Source of the DNA: Aspidiotus rigidus | Lineage: Eukaryota; Arthropoda; Insecta; Hemiptera; Diaspididae | Reading direction: 5' to 3' | Assembly: GCA_035079385.1 (NCBI GenBank) | Contig: JAVHKY010000061.1 | Location: 1,736,001 to 1,800,000, forward strand | DNA length: 64,000 nt | In this document: positions 51,831-59,859 of the stretch, piece after piece | Layout of the letters: each line of letters starts with the position of its first letter | Numbering within the stretch: the stretch's first letter is position 1 | Program-made: the position numbers and the translations under genes | The notes under the pieces: generated by a model | Told to the model about the DNA's origin: nothing | Databases searched by the model: none | The model's input: the letters and a program-made list of their open reading frames with translations, nothing else

Positions 51831-52375
51831 ACATGATATATCTACTGATGAGCAGAAAAGAGAATTTTCCGCTCCTGTATTTGCCGCAGAGAAGGCCACT
51901 TCTCACCTCAACAGGAACAGGCGTGGAAAGTACTACTTTCCGCATCAATAAACAAGCTCAGAAAGTAGCTTGCGGAAAGTAAAGCTACTTTCCGCGCCTG
52001 TTCACTCTCTCCTTTTCTCTTTCCTTTCCTTTGTACTCTTCTTCTTATCCATTATGTTCTGTGGCGGCAGTATGATTTGAACCATGGACTCTGTGATTTG
52101 AAAGCGCGCGTGCTGCCGCCAGGCTGTGAGAGTGGTACACTAATGTGGTTCTTAACTCCATATTTACAGAAGTGAATTGTCTGCGAGTCAATAATGAGAA
52201 CACTAAGGTGGTACACACTACATGTGAGACATGTAAGGGTACACATTCCTCTTTCCGCTCATCTCCCATCAAAAGATATTCTGTTACTTTGTTTCACGTT
52301 TTTTGTTTAGCGCGCATTCCAGCTGGTCTCATACTACAAATTGAGTTCACCAAAAGTGACTGATTCTGTGGCTAG
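51456..52375 (-). repeat. Long inverted repeat, right copy (candidate Polinton-2 TIR)
   Basis: Inverted partner of 36740-37790. On the minus strand it begins near gtcacttttggtgaac at 52360, with agtatgagaccagctggaat, later cgcggaaagtagc words (51920-51990), and the tail to 51456. It contains a second tRNA-like stretch on the minus strand (about 52063-52140) with a B-box-like GGTTCAAATC. Confidence 0.6.
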
Positions 52376-52680
52376 TGATGATTATTTCTTCTCCGCGAAT
52401 GAGATGATTTGGGAAGTCTTAGGGAATGAGAATATTTTTAATTTGGGCTAGCTTGTTTGAATGGATTAGAGGTTAGACTAATAAGTGAACCAAGCATGAG
52501 TGATGTATTTTTTAATATGTTTGAAGTGCTCGCTGAAGGGTGATTGGTTGCCTATTTGGCTGCTTCGTCGATGTTTTTGTTCTTGGGACACTCTTGTGGC
52601 CAGGTACACAGATGAAGAATATTAAAATAGAGTTGGTATAGATGGTAGGGGTGAAGGCGTGAGGTTCGGATGCCGACCTA
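52376..52680. other. No gene recognised
   Basis: Spacer between the Polinton-2 repeat and the third Penelope element. No coding or repeat signal stands out. Confidence 0.4.
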
Positions 52681-52686
52681 CAACAT

Positions 52687-53400
52687 TTCTTTCAAAGTCT
52701 CAACTCTTATCATCCGTCCATCTCTCAAGTCGGAGGTAATTACCTCAATTATCTAGACCTCTCGATCTCCTTGATTGAACACTTGAATATTCTCCGAGCA
52801 GACTTTGCCATTCATGGTAAGGACACTTTCACCGGCGTCTCAATTCATCCCACCTCACTTCATCCGATGATCCATGACCATAAAATGGCTACCATAAACT
52901 CCGCGATTCATAGACTCCTCTCACTTCCTCTTTCTAATCAAGCAGTTGCGTCGGAGGTCGTTAACATCGAACGCATTGCCAGGATCAATGACCTCAAGGT
53001 GGATATCCGTCTTCTCATTAGAAGGAAAAGACTTTCACGTCTACTGACCGGAACCGAACCTTCCCCCCTATCGATAGCGCACCAACGAGAGAAAAATGGG
53101 TTCGCCTTCCCTTCTTAGACGAGCTTTGTCAGTTTGATTATCATACGGGCTTCTACCCACTTCTTACAGTCTCCAACATCATCTCCCTGAAAGATCCCAT
53201 TTGTGAAATGGATAGAGCTGGTGTCTATAGAGTCTCCTGTGATCTACGCTGGACAAACCGGACGGAAGCTTGGGCAGTGGTTAAACGAACACCGCACTAC
53301 AAATACAGCAGTTTCAGCTCACTGCGCACAAGAAGGCCACAATTCTCAAAAACTCACCATTTCACTTAGGGATGCATTTATTGAACGCAAAAAAAAAATG
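52687..53400 (+). pseudogene. Penelope-type RT C-terminus and GIY-YIG start, frameshifted
   Basis: GGNYLNYLDLSISLIEH (the NFLDLSI motif of Penelope reverse transcriptases) leads into TFTGVSIHPTSLHP...HKMATINSAIHRLLSLPL and RIARINDLKVDI. A frameshift near 53100 and another at about 53230 precede VYRVSC and IYAGQTGRKLGQWLNEH...HCAQEGHN, the GIY-YIG motif region. The catalytic YVDD lies upstream of the preserved part. It is a pseudogene. Confidence 0.75.
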
Positions 53401-54430
53401 ATTCTGTACGCAATCAGAGGGTTACAAAAAAAAAAATTCATACGCAATCAAGATAAAGTTCGAACGCAAATATGAAAGCTACAAAACATAATATTACATT
53501 CGTACACAAAAAAATAACTTCTTGAGCGCCAAAAAAATTAAAAAAAACAATTTATCTAACCTTACTGAGCCCCCCCGACTCATTTTCAACGCGTGGCTGA
53601 AACGGAGTCACACTTTACAAGAACTGTTACCAGTTGGTCAATTTTTAAATGGTATAGAGACCATTTTGAGGAACTGCTCCCAACGTCGTGATCCAAAGTC
53701 CGCAAATTACAAAATTTTTTCTGAATCACTAACTTTCACAACCAAGATTTGAACTACAGCGTATCAGTGGGTATTAGCAAACTTTACAGTACTACAACAA
53801 GAACAACCTCTCAACGTTCCAGCCAGCAATCTATCCTTCCTTCCTTCTTCACAATTCAAACAATGCTTCACAGCAAAAGTTTTGAGCGAATATCAAAAGA
53901 AGGATAATGGTTGGAGACATTTCGATCGCTCCAAAGAAGACCGATACACTATATTATGGACTGTAATTGGGAACACGGAAAACCTCATGGAGTCGACTTG
54001 CTCGTGTCCCATTTTTCTGCAGAGTGCTGCATGCAAGCACAACCTTGGGATGCTCATACGGCTAAAGCTAATAGGTGTACCTCCTAAAGCTAAAACTGTG
54101 CCACTTGGTCAGTTAAGGAGGAAAGCCAGGTCTCGGAAGGCAAAAAAAACCCTTCTGACGTCACTTCTATATCGTATTATAATGTCATTTTCCATTTTTT
54201 TCATTCCGACTCGAGCATAGTATTACATCTAGGTATTTCATTTTGTTCAAAATTATGCATCAATTAGGTTCGTGCGTACGTCGTCTTCATTGTGCTCAAC
54301 TTCTTTTTTTTAGCTCTCATCATTTTTGCGTCCAAACGTTCTTTCATTGCGTATGAATTTCTCTTTTTTTGTAGTTCCCAAATTTGCGTCGAAAACCCTT
54401 TCTTTTTGCGTACAAAATATTACCTCCCAT
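53383..54430 (+). mobile_element. SWIM-type DNA transposon with TTTGCGTACAAAA array ends
   Basis: The left array has four copies of ACGCAA (53384-53475, each followed by A-rich sequence). The right array has four inverted copies of TTGCGT (54325-54416). It sits inside a Penelope GIY-YIG domain. The protein remnant ends with a SWIM zinc motif. The architecture matches the element at 1531-7788, with different terminal words. No clean duplication was found. Confidence 0.6.
53522..54220 (+). pseudogene. MULE-like transposase C-terminus with SWIM zinc finger
   Basis: Two same-orientation frames (53522-53752 and 53882-54220, joined by a short shifted stretch with TTAYQWVLANFTVLQQ). The last has STCSCPIFLQSAACKHNLGM: CxC and CxH ligands of a SWIM domain are intact. 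Then LIRLKLIGVPPKAKTVP...RRKARSRKAKK. The catalytic part is missing. The C-terminal 60 residues align by eye with 7272-7439 in the other element. Confidence 0.65.
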
Positions 54431-54719
54431 TCACTAATACACCAATGTAAGAAAAGCGCTCTCATGAATCGCCTTGAGGAAGCTGAAGTAATCGCCGCCA
54501 AAGTTCAAGTAGGCAACCTTTTGCACAACGATTTGGAAGCTACCTTTATTAATCCACTCGTACTTTCATCAACCGCTTCGAGTCACCCGCCTGACTCACC
54601 TTACTCTCGTTTTCATTTTCGTTTCTTGTTAGTTTTAGTTTTATAGTATTCTTCAATATTATTAGTCCTGATGATGATCGGCTTAGTTCCGTTCAAAGCC
54701 GGTCGCGTTTAGAGTAGCA

Positions 54720-54957
54720 TTTGCGTGGTACTACATCATATATCTACTCTATAATAAAAATTGTTACAGAAACAATGAAAGGCTTTACCCGCACATGTAA
54801 AACTTTATTTGTCAAAAACAATCTTTTAACGTGTCGACTACATCGTACACTTTTTTAAACGATACTGAAAAGGAAACAAGAGGAGTGAACGAGAGTGAAG
54901 TCGAGAAAAATTATAAACGTAAGAGATAAATCAAGTACCAGTTGTAGCTTGTACCGA
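54720..54957. other. Likely PLE 3' flank, no gene
   Basis: Non-coding stretch between two Penelope remnants; it probably includes the 3' UTR of the minus-strand fragment at 54958. Confidence 0.4.
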
Positions 54958-55140
54958 TTACTCATCTCCGCCGATTACAGTACAATATGTTCTTTCTAAA
55001 CGTGGCGAATCCCCTTTAGAATTAACAATATTATTTTTCTCAGTTTTTATAATTTCTATCACTTCCCTGATCCTTCTCTTTTTATCATTATTTTCATATG
55101 CCAGAATTTTAGTATCATCAAACTTAAACTTGGTTTGGGT
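54958..55140 (-). pseudogene. Penelope GIY-YIG C-terminal fragment
   Basis: The minus strand reads TKFKFDDTKILAYENNDKKRRIREVIEIIKTEKNNIVNSK, ending at TAA 54958. The pattern FxFDxTxILAYExNxxKRxIREVxEI is the end of Penelope GIY-YIG domains (compare NNKKRKIREVVEILK at 27.6 and 29.9 kb). Upstream is degenerate. Confidence 0.7.
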
Positions 55141-55936
55141 GTTTTATACATTATATTTACAAAAAATTTCATTTTCCTTTTTATTTTCTCTAATTTTAAA
55201 TTAATTATATCTTTGTTCTTCCGTTCTGGAAGTTTTTCGTTTGTGCTTCTATATATTTTACGATTTGTGTTTTGACTTCAATTATATTCGTTTAAATCTT
55301 CCATACCACTCAAAGTTTTATTCATTACGTGTTTGTACCTACTTCCTCCTCAAAGAAATTGCAAGGTGAAATTCTGTATCCTTTTTTTGTAATTATTTCG
55401 AAGTAATGATACGTCCTCATGTCGACGCCTGACATGCAAACGCTAGGCAATACTATTGACAATTCGTTCAACTGCATTGACTACTAAACAAGTTGCTGCT
55501 CAAATAAATTCCTTATCTTCTCATACTTACATTTTATTAAAAATTGGTCAGCAAACGACAGCATGATTCATAGACAATGAATAAGTAGAGGGAAGGAGGT
55601 AATGAGACATACGTGTACATTTCAGTTCATCACTGACAGTATGAACGAAAGTGTTGCTCGATTATTTTGCTCTGAACTTGAAAGTATTTTCTTTGTAAAA
55701 GGAAGTGTTGTTTTATTATTTTCCTCTTATTGGTATAACAAAACTTCAAGAGTGTGGACCGAGGAGAAACAAGAAAAAGCTGTTGCAATTCTCAGCAATG
55801 ATAGCAATGTTCCTTACAATTGAAATGATTACATAAAATTTTAAATTTGTGGAACTAGCAGGCATCCATTTGTGTAAAGTGAAAACAAGACCAGAGGCTT
55901 GTGGCCGTGAACACTAAAATGAATCAAATTGTTTGT
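55141..55936. other. Degenerate flank; short ORF of uncertain origin
   Basis: A frame at 55602-55823 (MRHTCTFQFITDSMNES...TSRVWTEEKQEKAVAILSND) lies just upstream of the KRBA2-like integrase remnant and could be its decayed N-terminus. No motif proves this. No other coding potential was seen. Confidence 0.3.
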
Positions 55937-56037
55937 AAGAAAAAATTGCTTCACTGGACGGTATTTTCTTAAACAAATTTTTATTGGTTTTAAAGCGGCA
56001 CTGGCGTCCACAAATTAGAAACAAAAAAAGCGAACCT

Positions 56038-56070
56038 GACGTTTCGTAAGTAACTGCTTACATCATCGGA
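56038..56070 (-). ncRNA. Hammerhead-ribozyme-like core (left arm)
   Basis: Minus strand: CCGATGA, T, GTAAG...CTTAC, GAAA, ACGT, C. One substitution in the CUGAUGA box; the GAAA box is intact. Confidence 0.45.
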
Positions 56071-56673
56071 GGAACTTAAAAACTAACGAAAGAAAAAAAA
56101 AACTCGAAATACAGAACGCCGAAAATGAAAACGATGACAAATTAAAGCTCGAAGCAACCTGAAAGTTACAAATCGTGATGTGGCCTGCATAAAATAGAAG
56201 AGTAGGTACTACTAATTTTGTTGCAATCCGTTTTAAAATTAACTCTTCTTTTGTTCTTAGATACTTCGAAGGCCTCTCTTATTTTTCTTTTTGTAATATT
56301 CTTCTCGTAACAAATGATCGAATTATTATTAAAATCAAAATTGTGTCCCTCGGAAGAAACATGTTCGCAAAGGACAGTACTTTCTTTTTTAAGCTTAACA
56401 TGTTTCTTCCGAGGGACACAATTTTGATTTTAATAATAATTCGATCATTTGTTACGAGAAGAATATTACAAAAAGAAAAATAAGAGAGGCCATCGATGTA
56501 TCTAAGAACAATAAAAGTGTTATTTTTAAAACGGATTGACTCTTTTATTTTATGCAAGCTACGTCACGATTTGTAACTTTCAGGGTGCTTCGAGCTTTAA
56601 TTTGTCATCGTTTTCATTTTCGGCGTTCTTTATTTCGAGTTTTTTCTCTTCTTTCGTTAGTTTATAAGTTCCT

Positions 56674-56705
56674 CTGATGATGTAAGCAGTTACTTACAAA
56701 ACGTC
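56674..56705 (+). ncRNA. Hammerhead-ribozyme-like core (right arm)
   Basis: CTGATGA, T, GTAAG...(c)TTAC, AAAA, ACGT, C. The CUGAUGA box is intact but GAAA has become AAAA, the reciprocal of the left arm. Flanking CCT and AGG could form a short helix I. Confidence 0.45.
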
Positions 56706-56756
56706 AGGTTTGCTTTTTTTGTTTCTAATTTGTGGACGGCAGTGCCGCTTCAAAAC

Positions 56757-57520
56757 CAAATTGTTTGTGACATACTGTAGCAATTGGACATAAAGGTGAA
56801 ACAAAGAGTCATAAAAAAGTTCTCAAACATCCCCAAAGCTATAGTGAAGTAAGTATTAGCTGATTGTGTTGAATGTACTGAAAAATTTAAGAAAAAATGT
56901 GCAAAGGGTGTTGTAGTCCAACCTTCATTGGCATCTGCGCTCAATAATCGAGGTCACCTTGACTTGGTGGACTACCAAAGCCTACCGGATGGGCAATATC
57001 ACTTTGTAATGCATTGCAGGGAACGTATAACTAAATTCTCGTTCTTTCAACCCCTCACATGCAAGATACCTAGTTTTCGAAGTTGCTAAAGAATTATTAG
57101 TTATTTTCACAACGTATGCTGTGCCTAGGCCTCGCCTTTTGCAATAAGATAATGGTCGTGAATTCATCGCAAATGTAATCAGAGAATTGGCAATGCTATG
57201 GCCACATTTAGTGCTAATCAATGGAAACCCCGTTCCTCACAAAGTCAGGGGTCTGTTGAGCGAGGGAACGCGACAATGAAAGATTCCTTACTTGCATGCG
57301 TGAGGGACAATACCACTTCGGAACGGAGTACCGGGCCTCACTTTATACTGTGTACCACGAAGCAATTAAAATGACACCCTATGAAGTGGTTTTTCGTCAA
57401 AAGGCGCGAGTTGAGCTGTCAACAAATATATCGAAAGCATTCCTCCAGACAATATGTCTAGGCATTTTTGAAGAGGACAATTATGCTCCCTTTGTAGTAA
57501 CCGACTTCTGAGGTAAGTTT
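56757..57520 (+). pseudogene. KRBA2/Ginger-like integrase core (degenerate)
   Basis: Zinc-binding region remnant IGHKGETKSHKKV and CVECTEKFKKKCAKGVVVQP, then HLDLVDYQSLPDG (first Asp), LQ(stop)DNGREF (second Asp, at about 57150) and SQSQGSVERGNATMKD (Glu, at about 57250). It continues KMTPYEVVFRQKARVEL (57296-57511). This is the rve-type core of KRAB-A-domain-2-like integrases found in Ginger-type transposons. Several stops and frameshifts are present. The C-terminal part lies beyond the LINE insertion at 59470-59740. Confidence 0.75.
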
Positions 57521-57721
57521 TTAGACCCCTGAGAATTTGTGGAGAGCCCCTCCCCCTCTCTTGGATTAGGAATACTTCTACGGGAAGATATGAAATGTAG
57601 TTTTCATTCACTTGGTTTTACAAGAACGTATTTCAAATGAAACGTCCTTCTGCAGGAACTTGAAGGTTGAGGAAGAAGATTTAGAGCTACCTAGGATACA
57701 GGGGTTGTCCCAGAATCCGAC

Positions 57722-57722
<1 letters not shown>

Positions 57723-57752
<30 letters not shown>

Positions 57753-57757
57753 CAGTT
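57723..57757. repeat. (TTTA)n microsatellite, LINE tail
   Basis: Eight tandem tttatttattta-type units at the 3' boundary of the minus-strand LINE. Confidence 0.85.
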
Positions 57758-57833
57758 TATTTGGGAGGGTGCTGCAAACAGACGCGTAGTCCAATTACTT
57801 GCAACACCCCGTAAAAAATGACATAATAAGATA

Positions 57834-57836
57834 AAG

Positions 57837-57867
<31 letters not shown>

Positions 57868-58031
57868 GAATGAGATAATAACAAAATAATAAACAAACCA
57901 ATAAATAATAAAAATAAAAAAAAAATAAAAATAAATAAAAATAAATAAATAAAAAATAATAAAATAATAAAAATAAAAAATAAAACAAACGGAAAAAAAA
58001 GAAAAAATGTAATAATAATACCAATAGAACC

Positions 58032-58062
<31 letters not shown>
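57834..58062. repeat. A-rich low-complexity tract
   Basis: Runs of A (about 57836-57865; about 58034-58060) separated by aaataaataa sequence, within the LINE 3' UTR. Long translations across it on the minus strand (F/Y-rich) are artefacts. Confidence 0.9.
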
Positions 58063-58063
<1 letters not shown>

Positions 58064-58084
58064 ATTGCCACCACCACCCAGGCC

Positions 58085-59134
58085 CTACCCCAGCATACTA
58101 TGAAGCCTTCTCTTCAGTTCCTCTCGTTTTAAATCAAATATATCCAAGTCAGGATGCCTATCAGTCAATTTATTCCAAAAATTTACGGCCCTATTAAGCA
58201 CACTGTATTCCAAGGCGTTTGTTCGCACGTTCATTGGGCGAAATACGAATCTCGAGCGACTATTAGCTCTGGGAACGCTCAGGGATATTTTCGATAGAAG
58301 ATAGGGCTCATATATTCTGCCATGAAGAATATCATGGAGAAATAAAACTGATCCTATCATTCTTCTATTATTTAGTGAGACAACCTGAAATCCTTTCAGC
58401 AGTTCATGGTATCCTATGTCAGTTGGGTAGTATTCAAATGTCTTGTAGTAAAGGTATTTCAGGAATCTTTTCTGTATTGACTCTATTTTGTTTATATTAT
58501 TACTCGAGTGGGGATTCCAAACTAATGCACCATATTCTAGATTCGATCTTACCAAAGCAAAGTAAAGTGTTTTTAGAATTTGCATATTTTTAAATAGACT
58601 TGCATTCCTGATTATAAACCCAACTGCCCGTTTTGCCTTAGTAACAGTATGCTTAATGTGCCTTCTGTAGTCCATTTGACTGTCCATTAACACTCCCAGG
58701 TCTTTGACATATTCAGTCTCTCTGAGTGCTACCCCACCAATTTTGTAGGTATACTTGTACACTGCAGTCGTTTTTCTTGTGTATGTTATTTTCTCACACT
58801 TTCCTATATTGAAGGGAAGATAGTTCCTTTCACTCCACTTTTCTAGTGCATTTATATCTCTTTGAAGCTGCTCACCCTCCTCTGCATTTTTTATGGGGCG
58901 GAAGATCTTGAGATCATCCGCACATAATAGCAAATGCGAGTTTTTTACATCATCAGGAATATCATTAATGAAGAGTGTGAATTGGAGGGGACCCAGGTTG
59001 GACCCTTGAGGAACTCCTGACGGACAATGGAAAAGCCGCGACTCCGCACCCTTGTACATGACATACTGTTTCCTATCATTCAAGTACGATTTAAAGAATT
59101 GCAAAGTATTCTGTGAGAAACCAAAACTTTTCAT
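58085..59134 (-). CDS. LINE reverse transcriptase, C-terminal half
   Basis: An open 349-codon frame. FFKSYLNDRKQYV, the motif GVPQGSNLGPLQFTLFINDIPDDV, then the catalytic box LLCADDLKIF (ADD, with C instead of the usual Y/F first residue), LEKWSERNYLPFNIGKC, GGVALRETEYVKDLGVLMD and the thumb/C-terminal region ending RRLHSMLG. No RNase H follows. These are reverse transcriptase motifs 4-7 of a CR1/Jockey-like insect LINE. The endonuclease and the first RT motifs are lost by 5' truncation, so the frame is open but not autonomous. Confidence 0.85.
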   Translation of the reverse strand: MKSFGFSQNTLQFFKSYLNDRKQYVMYKGAESRLFHCPSGVPQGSNLGPLQFTLFINDIPDDVKNSHLLLCADDLKIFRPIKNAEEGEQLQRDINALEKWSERNYLPFNIGKCEKITYTRKTTAVYKYTYKIGGVALRETEYVKDLGVLMDSQMDYRRHIKHTVTKAKRAVGFIIRNASLFKNMQILKTLYFALVRSNLEYGALVWNPHSSNNINKIESIQKRFLKYLYYKTFEYYPTDIGYHELLKGFQVVSLNNRRMIGSVLFLHDILHGRIYEPYLLSKISLSVPRANSRSRFVFRPMNVRTNALEYSVLNRAVNFWNKLTDRHPDLDIFDLKREELKRRLHSMLG

Positions 59135-59243
59135 TTTCCTATTGAAGTTACTGGTGACGTTTTATACATCAACTTACCCTCCTCCCCACCCAAACATAAA
59201 CTTGAATATGTACCTGACCCACTCAATTCGATTATATATGACA

Positions 59244-59290
59244 AAGAAGAAGAAGAAGAAGAAGAAGAAGAAGAAGAAGAAGAAGAAGAA
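59244..59290. repeat. (GAA)n microsatellite
   Basis: About 15 tandem GAA triplets. Confidence 0.95.
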
Positions 59291-59469
59291 CGACATGAAC
59301 TGGAACAAACGGTATGTGATGCAAAAAGTATGCTCAAATCAGAAGACAAAATTGATGATAATAAGTTGAAATAATTTAGTCGGAGTATAACAGTGAACAG
59401 TACACTTCACTTTGTGTATTACAGCGCCTCACAATAGCAGTTTGTTCAAGAAACCCAAACTAAAAGAAA

Positions 59470-59740
59470 GTGAGATCCATCCAGCAATAAGCTTTTGAGA
59501 AGTGGCTTCGACAAATTGACAAAAGCAAGCCGACAAAATGCGTCTTTCCCGATCAAGGACTATTTTCAAAAGTGAAGGTAACTAACAAAGTTTTGATCAG
59601 CATTCCCTCCTTTGATTGCGGTCAAGGTGATTCAACCAACTTGGTCTCAGTTGTTGTACAGGAGAAGGACCAGAAATTCCAGGTTGCTACCAAGGATGGT
59701 GTTCTGAACAGGTTTCTAAAATTCTCACGGCATCGAAAAC
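59470..59740 (+). pseudogene. KRBA2/Ginger-like integrase C-terminus
   Basis: WLRQIDKSKPTKCVFPDQG leads to KVTNKVLISIPSFDCGQGDSTNLVSVVVQEKDQKFQVATKDGVL. The pattern V.VLI.IP..D.G.GD..N...VV....... .TKDG.L matches the same module on the minus strand at about 34.5-34.6 kb. It is the C-terminal domain of the integrase whose core is at 56757-57520. The Cys-rich tail is not preserved. Confidence 0.65.
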
Positions 59741-59859
59741 AACTTCTTGACTATCTCTTATACTTACTCATGCACAAATTAATTCTTTTATTCTATATAA
59801 TCACGATCATAAAGTATATACTTTACCCCCTACTTGGCAATTGTAAAGTTTGAGTTCAA

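Larger units (their letters stand above)
36740..52375. mobile_element. Decayed second Polinton/Maverick with secondary insertions
   Basis: Between the long inverted repeats lie Polinton-type genes: a degraded DNA polymerase B on the plus strand (48.0-51.2 kb) and several small AT-rich proteins on both strands (39.2-44.6, 47.1-48.0 kb). Subtracting two hAT elements (about 4.5 kb with duplications) and three or more MITEs leaves roughly 10-11 kb, near the usual Polinton size. I found no certain 6-bp duplication outside the repeats, no integrase and no recognisable capsid gene. The boundary is inferred from the inverted repeats; the polymerase is direct evidence. Confidence 0.55.
52681..54660 (+). 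mobile_element. Third Penelope-like element (5' truncated), split by a SWIM transposon
   Basis: The reverse transcriptase C-terminal third and GIY-YIG start (52687-53380) are separated from the GIY-YIG end (54454-54646) by a nested DNA transposon at about 53383-54430. Joining across it is supported by continuity of family words (DAFIERKK before, RKALMNRLEEAEV after). A CTGATGA-containing stem-loop follows the stop at about 54668-54705. Confidence 0.7.
55937..56756. mobile_element. Palindromic Penelope insertion (two inverted 3' ends)
   Basis: About 385-bp arms (about 55990-56368 and 56396-56755) are near-perfect inverted copies around a spacer of about 30 bases. Each arm holds a GIY-YIG C-terminus (SSEGHNFDFNN...KRKIREA), a 3' UTR and a hammerhead-like core. 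The insertion is flanked by the 12-bp direct repeat CAAATTGTTTGT (55925-55936; 56757-56768). It interrupts a KRBA2-like integrase pseudogene. Confidence 0.88.
57722..59134 (-). mobile_element. 5'-truncated non-LTR retrotransposon (LINE)
   Basis: The coding 3' half on the minus strand (59134-58085) is followed by a 3' UTR with low-complexity A/T tracts. It ends in a microsatellite tail, (AAAT)n on the minus strand, at 57757-57723. Such tails in place of poly(A) occur in several LINE clades. The 5' end is truncated at about 59134-59150. It splits the KRBA2-like integrase remnant. Confidence 0.8.

Noticed and set aside
54664..54720. CTGATGA followed by a strong GATCGGCTT/AAAGCCGGTC stem after the third Penelope ORF, as another hammerhead
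   Set aside because: No GAAA box follows the stem (gcgttta instead), so the catalytic core is incomplete. Kept only as a 3' UTR stem-loop.
57752..58077. Long minus-strand F/Y/I-rich open frames
   Set aside because: Translations of A-rich low-complexity sequence in the LINE 3' UTR.
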